A stretch of DNA of 11,619 bases from Kangiellaceae bacterium (GTDB taxonomy: Bacteria; Pseudomonadota; Gammaproteobacteria; Enterobacterales; Kangiellaceae): assembly GCA_030590405.1 (NCBI GenBank), contig JAUUYO010000099.1, positions 1 to 11,619 on the forward strand, given 5' to 3'. The position numbers and the translations under genes were made by a program. The notes below the pieces were generated by a model that saw only the letters and a list, made by a program, of their open reading frames with translations, made no database searches and was not told the origin of the DNA. Below, one piece after another: positions 6,298-11,619 of the stretch (positions within the stretch are counted from its first letter, which is position 1; each line of letters opens with the position of its first letter).

Positions 6298-7257
6298 TTA
6301 GTTTTCTGTCGCAAAAAACTCATTCCATCCTGCCTTAGTTTTCATAGAAATATGCATATCTTGAACAAAGTCAGCGACATTATTCAAAACTTCCGAAAAT
6401 TCTTCATCATTTAGTATGGCGCATAGCGAACAACAAAAAGAGTGGTAATCAACGAAGTCAAATATTTTCCCTCTGTAAGTATAACTACCATTAACAACCT
6501 CAAGTTCGGATACATCGGTAGGGAGACGACATATAAATGTGACTGAATGACTTAAATGGCCTGTAGAATTCAGGGCATCTATACTGTCGTCTAACCTTTT
6601 TTTTGATACGGGCTTAACTGTTATTTCGTATAAATTTGTTTCTATGCTATTAACCTCTAACCAGATATCAGCTGGCTTTTTCGATGTTGTATTTGTTCCA
6701 AAAACACTTTCATCGCCACCAATTACTTTTATTTCAGAGCGACTAAATACACCCAATAATAATTGCGACACTAGATACTGTGGGAGATTTCCCGACTCAG
6801 GATATTTTAGCGTAAAATTGGCAAGTCTACTACCTAGGACTTGCCTAGATTCTGAAGAGGATTCTATTTCAACAATTTCATAACCCGTCACGGATTCAGC
6901 ATACTTCCAGAGCCGGAAGAAGAAATAATCAATTAGTCTAGCTCTCCTTGCCTGGCCTGCTCCCATGACAAGATTAAGAAATTTAACGACTGCCATGGCT
7001 GCGGATTGAGGACGCCGCCCTTTGGCCCAATCTTCATTTAGCTGATTGGCATTTTTTGCTACATTTAGAGGATCTGATTTTCCACAAGGAATACCATTTT
7101 CTTGAAGTGCATACCAGATGCCGCTTTCAAAAATCGAACGAGGGTTACAGCCATAAAAATTATTTACCGGATCATACTCTTCATCTAAATGTATTCCAGT
7201 TAGCGCAGTAACGACACCTCTAAAGCCTTTGGCATTTACTTCAATAAGGATCACCAA
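6298..7257 (-). CDS. Putative type II restriction endonuclease
   Basis: A 319-residue protein of no named family I can assign. Its place beside a divergent C5-cytosine methyltransferase and directly after an XRE regulator points to the cognate nuclease. The N-terminal half has a distinctive block, NPRSIFESGIWYALQ and CGKSDPLNVAKNANQLNEDW (about residues 38-77). The likely catalytic core is KKPADIWLE followed by LYEITVKPVSKKRLDDS, where D197 and K215 fit a PD-(D/E)XK arrangement. The residue two before K215 is Thr (T213), with E211 four before it, so the triad is noncanonical or the acid has migrated. TTG 7257 is a weak start with no well-spaced Shine-Dalgarno, and the true 5' end may be frameshifted (see the entry at 7258-7371). 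Function is inferred mainly from context. Confidence 0.65.
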   Translation of the reverse strand: MVILIEVNAKGFRGVVTALTGIHLDEEYDPVNNFYGCNPRSIFESGIWYALQENGIPCGKSDPLNVAKNANQLNEDWAKGRRPQSAAMAVVKFLNLVMGAGQARRARLIDYFFFRLWKYAESVTGYEIVEIESSSESRQVLGSRLANFTLKYPESGNLPQYLVSQLLLGVFSRSEIKVIGGDESVFGTNTTSKKPADIWLEVNSIETNLYEITVKPVSKKRLDDSIDALNSTGHLSHSVTFICRLPTDVSELEVVNGSYTYRGKIFDFVDYHSFCCSLCAILNDEEFSEVLNNVADFVQDMHISMKTKAGWNEFFATEN

Positions 7258-7371
7258 GCAAATTGTAGACCTCTGTCGAGGAGCTGAACTCTGGAAAGTC
7301 TTCTTGTTCTTTGGTCTTTGCTACGCCCAGTCGGGTATTAATATAATATCGCCCGGAATTATTTCGTTCCG
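7258..7371 (-). other. Gap between HTH and endonuclease genes with a coding-like out-of-frame stretch
   Basis: On the minus strand, after the HTH stop, a frame offset from the endonuclease runs about 47 codons from a TGA near 7387-7385 to a TGA near 7245. It reads ...GRYYINTRLGVAKTKEQ, then EDFPEFSSSTEVYNLLGDPY. The amino-acid make-up is protein-like and it ends just inside the endonuclease 5' end. It has no ATG, GTG or TTG. Removing one base near GATCCT would join it to the endonuclease frame (...YNLLGD-LIEVNAKGFRG). A small dyad CGGAA/TTCCG lies just after the HTH stop. Confidence 0.4.
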
Positions 7372-7641
7372 CTATACCGCTGATTCAGGAACTCCTGTAA
7401 AATCATTCACTATTCTTTGAAGCCTAATATTTTCATTTATTCTTAGTTCTTTTAAGATTAAAGAAAATTCAAGCACATCCAGCCTCTTTTCAAATTTTTC
7501 AATTTTGGATATATCCGACTGGTTTAAGCCGATATTTACAGCAAGCTCACTTTGAGAAATGCTGAGCCTAATGCGCTCTTTTGTGAGTTCATTTATAAGT
7601 GACTGATACAATTTGTCGTAAATTGTTTTGGTTTTGATCAT
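7372..7641 (-). CDS. XRE-family HTH regulator, probable R-M controller
   Basis: An 89-residue protein from ATG 7641, dominated by one XRE/Cro-type helix-turn-helix. The core is SISQSELAVNIGLNQSDIS (about 27-45), followed by KIEKFEKRLDVLEF, the typical fourth and fifth helices. A short basic lead (MIKTKTIYDKLYQ) precedes it, as in many small XRE proteins beside R-M genes. Family members act as dimers on dyad operators and time nuclease versus methylase expression; this role is inferred from position. The open frame extends to a TTG at 7719 (115 residues). That codon shares its first base pair with the methyltransferase ATG and would leave no room for divergent promoters, so I prefer the ATG. 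Neither start has a clear Shine-Dalgarno. The gene is followed after 114 nt by the endonuclease gene on the same strand. Confidence 0.78.
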   Translation of the reverse strand: MIKTKTIYDKLYQSLINELTKERIRLSISQSELAVNIGLNQSDISKIEKFEKRLDVLEFSLILKELRINENIRLQRIVNDFTGVPESAV

Positions 7642-7647
7642 AATCTT

Positions 7648-7659
7648 GTCAATTCTGAC
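7648..7659. promoter_or_regulatory. Dyad GTCA-N4-TGAC, candidate operator for the HTH regulator
   Basis: GTCA (7648-7651) and TGAC (7656-7659) form a perfect half-site pair with a 4-nt centre. It lies just before the HTH ATG and about 15 bp upstream of the methyltransferase -10 element. An 8-bp palindrome TATCGATA (7662-7669) follows. The position suits binding by a C-protein-like regulator affecting both genes; no binding evidence is available. Confidence 0.4.
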
Positions 7660-7671
7660 TTTATCGATATC

Positions 7672-7680
7672 TGCTATAAC
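7672..7680 (+). promoter_or_regulatory. Extended -10 promoter of the methyltransferase gene
   Basis: TGCTATAAC (7672-7680) matches TGnTATAAT with one mismatch. The predicted start near 7687 gives a leader of about 32 nt to ATG 7719, with a weak GGGA ribosome-binding site at 7707-7710. No good -35 exists at standard spacing, as expected for extended -10 promoters. The candidate operator sits immediately upstream. Confidence 0.45.
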
Positions 7681-7718
7681 GCTATCATCTCCAAAATATT
7701 CGAAATGGGAATAATTCA

Positions 7719-8810
7719 ATGGAAGCTATATCGCTATTTAGTGGCGCAGGCGGAATGGATGTCGGTTTTAAAGATGCAGGTTTTGATATTGTGGCGGCAA
7801 ATGAACTAGACAAGCACGCTTGTGATACCTTTCGTGCCAATCATCCGAACACTATGCTCTTCGAGGGAGATATAGACGAATGTGGTACTGAATTGAATGC
7901 TTTGGGTAATGTCGATGTAGTATTTGGAGGGCCTCCTTGCCAGGGGTTTTCTGTTGCAGGGAAAATGGACCCCGATGACCCTAGAAGTAAACTTATATTC
8001 AGCTTTTGCTCAATAGTTGAAAATATCCAACCTAAAGCATTTGTTATGGAGAACGTAAAATCACTTGGGTCTTTAACAAAATTTGAAGGAGTGCGGACCG
8101 CTCTCATCTCACGTCTACAGAATGCAGGTTATACCGTTACAATACATATTCTCAATGCAAAAGATTTTGGGGTTCCCCAATCACGAGAAAGAGTTTTCTT
8201 CATCGGCGTAAAGAATGAATTTCAGCCTGTTTTTTTACCTAATTTTCAAAAGTACAAAAAAATTGCCCCCACTCTACGTGATGTATTAGTTCCTTTAGGC
8301 AAACCAGGCTCCAAGGACAATGATCGCATTTGCAACGCTAAAGTAACTTTAGCGGTAAAACCGATACTGAGAAAATCACCGTATGCCGGCATGTTATTTA
8401 ATGGACAAGGCAGGCCCCTCAATCCCGATGGTTGGGCAAGCACCTTACCTGCAAGCATGGGAGGAAATAGAACACCCATAATTGATAATAACCATTTGTA
8501 TCATGGTGATGCCGCATGGGTTGAAAGTTACCATCAACATTTAATGAAGGGTGGCAAGTCCCAAGGCATGCATGATGTCCCGTCGTACCTGAGGCGGTTA
8601 ACGATCAATGAAGCTGCCTTGCTCCAGACTTTTCCATCTAGCTACGAATTTTGCGGTCCAAGTAGCAGGGTATATTCACAAATCGGCAACGCAGTACCTT
8701 GCGGACTTGCAAATGTTGTTGCCAACTGTGTCAAAGATTCTTTGATAGGAAAACAAACCGTTTTTAGTTCTATCGAAAAAGGACAAAATCTTGAGCTTGC
8801 CATTGCTTGA
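7719..8810 (+). CDS. DNA (cytosine-5-)-methyltransferase, type II modification enzyme
   Basis: A complete 363-residue C5-methyltransferase that transfers methyl groups from S-adenosylmethionine to cytosine in a specific site, protecting host DNA from the partner nuclease. The conserved motifs are in order: motif I LFSGAGGMDVGF (6-17) for AdoMet binding; motif II with NELD (28-31); motif IV GGPPCQGFS (70-78) with catalytic C74; motif VI MENV (110-113) with E111; motif VIII QSRERVFFIG (154-163); the variable target-recognition region (about 165-290); motif IX RRLTINEAALLQTFP (292-306); and motif X QIGNAVP (321-327). Nothing essential is missing, so it should be active. The target-recognition region includes SPYAGMLFNGQGRPLN and TLPASMGGNRTPIID, but I cannot read the recognised site from it. 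The gene is divergent from the HTH and endonuclease genes. Confidence 0.95.
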   Translation: MEAISLFSGAGGMDVGFKDAGFDIVAANELDKHACDTFRANHPNTMLFEGDIDECGTELNALGNVDVVFGGPPCQGFSVAGKMDPDDPRSKLIFSFCSIVENIQPKAFVMENVKSLGSLTKFEGVRTALISRLQNAGYTVTIHILNAKDFGVPQSRERVFFIGVKNEFQPVFLPNFQKYKKIAPTLRDVLVPLGKPGSKDNDRICNAKVTLAVKPILRKSPYAGMLFNGQGRPLNPDGWASTLPASMGGNRTPIIDNNHLYHGDAAWVESYHQHLMKGGKSQGMHDVPSYLRRLTINEAALLQTFPSSYEFCGPSSRVYSQIGNAVPCGLANVVANCVKDSLIGKQTVFSSIEKGQNLELAIA

Positions 8811-8864
8811 GGGAAATATAACACTGTCCATCAGGATCATAGTTTATCTGGTTCTGTTAGTTTG

Positions 8865-8873
8865 TGTTAAAAT
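8865..8873 (+). promoter_or_regulatory. Possible extended -10 promoter for yheS
   Basis: TGTTAAAAT (8865-8873) matches TGnTATAAT with one mismatch. It would start transcription near 8880 and give a leader of about 65 nt that contains the perfect hairpin. The -35 is weak. Confidence 0.35.
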
Positions 8874-8896
8874 CAGCCGTTAAATTATCTCCGTTA

Positions 8897-8926
8897 TTTT
8901 CAAACTGGATTAACCCAGTTTGAAAA
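8897..8926. repeat. Perfect 12-bp inverted repeat in the leader of yheS
   Basis: TTTTCAAACTGG (8897-8908) and CCAGTTTGAAAA (8915-8926) flank the loop ATTAAC. The structure ends 18 nt before the yheS ATG. The T-run is on the 5' arm and the A-run on the 3' arm, the reverse of an intrinsic terminator, and no U-tract follows. It could be a leader hairpin, an operator, or the scar of an inserted element at the edge of the R-M island. Confidence 0.85.
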
Positions 8927-8944
8927 CCTAAATATTAGCATCCA

Positions 8945-10861
8945 ATGATCCGATTTAAACAATTATCCTTATTTCAAGGCAGTTTGCCACTCCTCAAGGA
9001 CGTTAGTCAGACCTTATATCCAGATCAAAAGATTGGTGTGGTAGGTAAAAATGGCTGCGGTAAATCCAGCCTGTTTTCCATGTTACGCAATGAATTAGCG
9101 CCCGAACAAGGCGCCCTTGAATTCCCGCCCAAATGGCGGATCAGCAGTGCTAAACAGGAAACCCCCGCCAGTCCTTTATCGGCGCTAGATTACGTGCTTA
9201 GCGGGCATACTGAATATCAGCAGATCCAGCAGGCGCTTAAAGAGGCTGAATCGGCCGAAGATGGGCTGGCCATCGCCAATCAGCATGCCAAACTCGATGC
9301 CATCAATGGTTGGTCATTGCCTGCCCTGGCCGCCAAAATGTTAACTGGACTAAGCTTTACCGAGGAGCAGATGCAAAGCCCTGTCAGCGAACTCTCTGGT
9401 GGTTGGCGAATGCGGCTTAATCTGGCTCAGGCACTCATTCAACCAGCAGAATTATTATTGTTAGATGAGCCGACCAACCATCTGGATTTAGAAGCAGTAT
9501 TGTGGCTTGAGAGTTATTTGCGTAGTTATGACGGAATGTTGCTGACGATATCTCATGATCGCGATTTTCTTGATAGTTTTTGCAGTCATATTTTACATTT
9601 TGAAAATCAGGGTTTGACCTGTTATAGCGGTAATTATTCGCAATTTGAAAAACAAAAACACGCCAAACAAGTATTGCAGCAAGCCGAATTTGAAAAACAA
9701 CAGAAAGAAATCGAACATCTGGAAAGTTTTATCAACCGCTTTAAAGCCAAAGCCAGTAAAGCCACCCAGGCGCAAAGCCGGGTGAAAGCGCTGGATAAAA
9801 TGGACAAGGTTAGCGCTGTACAGATCAGGCAAAAATTTGGCTTTGAATTTAAGCCCATTAATAAAAATATTACCGAATTAATTGATCTGGACAAAGTTCA
9901 GGTTGGTTATGGCGACATCACTATTTTATCCAACGTGATAATGCGCATTTTAGCTGGCCAGCGGATTGGACTGTTAGGTCGAAATGGTGAAGGTAAATCA
10001 ACCTTGATCAAGCTCATCTGTGGTGAGCTAGAAAAACAGGCCGGAGAACTTAACCGCAATAAACATTTTAAAGCCGGTTATTTTGCCCAGCATCAAGTGG
10101 AGCAACTCAATATTGATCAATCGCCCATCTGGCATATTCAATCTTTGGGAGATGACATCAGTGAGCAACAGGCGCGTAATTTCTTAGGCGGCTTTGCGTT
10201 TAATGGCGATAAAACCCTGGATAAAGTCAAAGGATTTTCCGGTGGCGAAAAAGCCCGATTAGTACTGGCCATGATCACCTGGCAAGCGCCTAATTTATTA
10301 TTACTGGATGAACCCACCAACCATTTTGATATTGAAATGCGCGAGGCGTTAGCCCTGTCATTACAAAATTATGAGGGGGCGGTAATCTTAGTGGCCCATG
10401 ATAAGAATTTGCTGGAAAGTGTGGTGGATGAATTCTGGCTAGTCAATGATGGTCAGGTTAATCCATTTAAAGGGGATCTCAATGCTTATCAAAAATGGCT
10501 CAATGATAACCGTTGGGGCAAAGACAAAACGACCGACACCGATGTGAGTGCCAAGCAAAATCAGTCCGTCGAAGGCCAACCAGCATTCTCTCGAAAAGAT
10601 CAAAAAAGAATGGAAGCCGAGCTGCGAAAACAAAAAGCGCCACTTTCCAACCGTTTAAAAAAGGTTGATAAGGAGATGCATGATTTACAACAACAACAAA
10701 CAAAATTAGAAACGTTACTCGCATCCAGTGAAATTTATGAGGAAAACAACAAGCAACAATTAGCTGATTCTATGCAACGGTCAAAAGAGCTGAGTCAAAC
10801 CTTAGAAGCATTGGAAGAAGAATGGTTTGAACTCACGGAAAAACTTGAGGCTTTTGATTAA
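8945..10861 (+). CDS. yheS: ABC-F family ATPase YheS (ribosome-associated)
   Basis: A 638-residue soluble ABC-F protein with two ATPase domains and no membrane segment, essentially the length of E. coli YheS. Domain 1 has Walker A GKNGCGKSS (34-42), signature LSGGW (150-154) and Walker B LLLLDEPTNHLD (170-181). A Gln/Lys-rich interdomain linker of ABC-F type follows (about 235-305). Domain 2 has Walker A GRNGEGKST (345-353), signature SGGEK (432-436) and Walker B with D455/E456 (LLLLDEPTNHFD). The charged, Gln-rich C-terminus (about 545-638) should form a coiled coil. ABC-F proteins bind the ribosomal E site and help stalled or difficult translation. YheS has been linked to relief of certain arrest peptides; a precise role here is inferred. 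ATG 8945 has no visible Shine-Dalgarno and sits just after a 12-bp hairpin. Confidence 0.93.
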   Translation: MIRFKQLSLFQGSLPLLKDVSQTLYPDQKIGVVGKNGCGKSSLFSMLRNELAPEQGALEFPPKWRISSAKQETPASPLSALDYVLSGHTEYQQIQQALKEAESAEDGLAIANQHAKLDAINGWSLPALAAKMLTGLSFTEEQMQSPVSELSGGWRMRLNLAQALIQPAELLLLDEPTNHLDLEAVLWLESYLRSYDGMLLTISHDRDFLDSFCSHILHFENQGLTCYSGNYSQFEKQKHAKQVLQQAEFEKQQKEIEHLESFINRFKAKASKATQAQSRVKALDKMDKVSAVQIRQKFGFEFKPINKNITELIDLDKVQVGYGDITILSNVIMRILAGQRIGLLGRNGEGKSTLIKLICGELEKQAGELNRNKHFKAGYFAQHQVEQLNIDQSPIWHIQSLGDDISEQQARNFLGGFAFNGDKTLDKVKGFSGGEKARLVLAMITWQAPNLLLLDEPTNHFDIEMREALALSLQNYEGAVILVAHDKNLLESVVDEFWLVNDGQVNPFKGDLNAYQKWLNDNRWGKDKTTDTDVSAKQNQSVEGQPAFSRKDQKRMEAELRKQKAPLSNRLKKVDKEMHDLQQQQTKLETLLASSEIYEENNKQQLADSMQRSKELSQTLEALEEEWFELTEKLEAFD

Positions 10862-10958
10862 TAAATCAATTGACCAAGGGCTGCTGATATTTGCGGCATA
10901 TAATTTAATTAACCCACATGGAGCTAATTACAAGGCTAATAATAGACATTATTGCGAT

Positions 10959-11619
10959 ATGTTTTCAATTGAAATATACGCTTACGCCGTGATGGATAAT
11001 CATTATCATATCGTTCTGTATGTCGACCCATTATTACCCGATGGTCCAAGGAAGATATTGCTGAACGGTGGCTCAAAGCTTATTCACCTCGCCTTAGTAA
11101 TCCAAAGCTTGCTAAGCAAAGAGAGCTAAAGAAACAAGCCATTATTGGCGACAAAGCCAAGATAAAAACGTATCGAAAGCGACTAGGAAGCTTGTCATGG
11201 TTTATGGGACGACTAAATGAACCTTTAGCTAAACAAAGCAACAATGAAGACTTTTGCTCTGGCAGCTTTTGGCAAGGTCGAGATTCATCTCAAGCCTTAC
11301 TTGATGAAGCGGCTGTCTTTTCCTGCATGGTTTATGTCGACTTAAACCCTATTAGAGCCAAAATTACGGAAAAACTAGAAGAATCAAATAACACTTCGAT
11401 TAAAAAGCGATTAGAAACCTTAAAAGAAGCTGCCCCGATTGACATCCAAAAACATCTGGACAAGTCCATTACAGCAATCACCACTCAAATAAAGGAGAGA
11501 ATGTTACCTATGAGTCTCAAAGATTATATTGAACTTGTAGAGTGGACGGGCAAGTCAATTGTACATCCGACAAAAGCATCAACCCCTCCCCACATTTCAT
11601 TATGCCTGCAAAGACTCAA
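10959..11619 (+). pseudogene. REP-associated/IS200-like (Y1, HUH) transposase relic, 5'-truncated and frameshifted
   Basis: Two frames together spell a RAYT-type transposase. The first, from about 10959, reads MFSIEIYAYAVMDNHYHIVL, with the HUH histidines as HYH; it is open back to 10827, but the upstream part lacks the usual RAYT N-terminus. Near 11027-11036 the match moves to the -1 frame and continues as RWSKEDIAERWLKAY, LGSLSWFMGRLNEPLAKQ, SQALLDEAAVFSCMVYVDLNP and MSLKDYIELVEWTG, open to the right edge. A one-base deletion close to the CCCA at 11027-11030 explains the change. RAYTs are single-strand DNA endonuclease-like proteins that act on REP hairpins. This copy lacks its N-terminus and is broken, so it should be inactive. 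It lies 97 nt after yheS, and the gene end is beyond the window. Confidence 0.82.

Noticed and set aside
7342..7347. Plus-strand promoter with a TATAAT box in the HTH/endonuclease gap
   Set aside because: The hexamer is perfect, but the -35 (TTGCTA, 18 bp) is poor and it would only drive antisense RNA; AT-rich chance match is likely.
6644..7420. Plus-strand open frames at 6644-6883 and 7229-7420
   Set aside because: The first is antisense to the endonuclease. The second covers the gap and the ends of both minus-strand genes and has no family features.
7841..8824. Minus-strand open frames opposite the methyltransferase (7841-8107, 8246-8479, 8642-8824)
   Set aside because: They lie opposite a gene with every conserved motif intact and show no domain or ribosome-binding signal.
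8897..8926. Intrinsic terminator for the methyltransferase gene
   Set aside because: The T-run is on the 5' arm and no U-tract follows the 3' arm; on the minus strand the layout is the same.
9593..10724. Minus-strand open frames opposite yheS
   Set aside because: They are antisense shadows of a full-length conserved gene.
11020..11045. Programmed -1 frameshift in the transposase
   Set aside because: No heptameric slippery sequence is visible, RAYTs are not known to need recoding, and the gene also lacks its 5' part.
10827..11129. Separate 100-residue protein overlapping the end of yheS
   Set aside because: Its first part is the yheS 3' end in another frame, its middle is the HUH motif of the transposase relic, and its tail is out of frame after the one-base loss.
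1..11619. CRISPR array, tRNA or rRNA genes
   Set aside because: No regularly spaced repeats with unique spacers, and no tRNA or rRNA signature was seen on either strand.

Overview
The window looks like chromosomal DNA of a low-GC gammaproteobacterium. The best taxonomic marker is the complete ABC-F ATPase at 8945-10861, which is YheS-like along its whole length. AT-rich codon usage and a membrane-bound LytTR regulator next to an acyltransferase fit a marine lineage (Kangiellaceae/Alteromonadales type). That placement is an inference from gene types, not a measured one.

Left part (1-2370): the 3' portion of a PD40/TolB-like beta-propeller protein runs in from the left edge. It is followed by a compact type II toxin-antitoxin pair (Phd/YefM-type antitoxin, ParE/RelE-type toxin, 11-nt overlap) behind a consensus-like sigma70 promoter. 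A 371-nt non-coding stretch follows and holds a 13-bp tandem repeat.

Middle part (2371-6163): an acyltransferase-3 family membrane protein (minus strand) is divergent from a three-gene plus-strand operon. The operon encodes a four-TM LytTR transcription regulator, an exported protein of unknown function and a small lipoprotein, with junctions of 2 nt and a GTGA overlap. Both divergent genes appear to start at TTG codons behind AAGGA Shine-Dalgarno sequences. A small DUF6122/YdjM-like membrane protein converges on the operon. Its family-typical N-terminus is recovered only with a rare ATT (or CTG) start.

Right part (6164-8810): a type II restriction-modification island. A putative restriction endonuclease and an XRE-family HTH protein lie on the minus strand, divergent from a C5-cytosine DNA methyltransferase on the plus strand. 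The 77-nt divergent region holds dyads and an extended -10 promoter, which fits control of the switch by the HTH protein. The endonuclease 5' end is odd: an out-of-frame coding-like stretch precedes it, which suggests a frameshift or a misplaced start. Two inverted repeats with TAGG/CCTA motifs mark its 3' side.

Far right (8811-11619): a perfect 12-bp inverted repeat lies just before yheS. Downstream of yheS is a 5'-truncated, frameshifted REP-associated/IS200-like (HUH, Y1) transposase relic running off the right edge. The toxin-antitoxin pair, the R-M island and the transposase relic are the accessory elements; the rest looks like ordinary chromosome. I do not see a clearly unprecedented system. 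The best candidates for new biology are the R-M island with its unassigned nuclease and the LytTR operon with its two exported unknowns.
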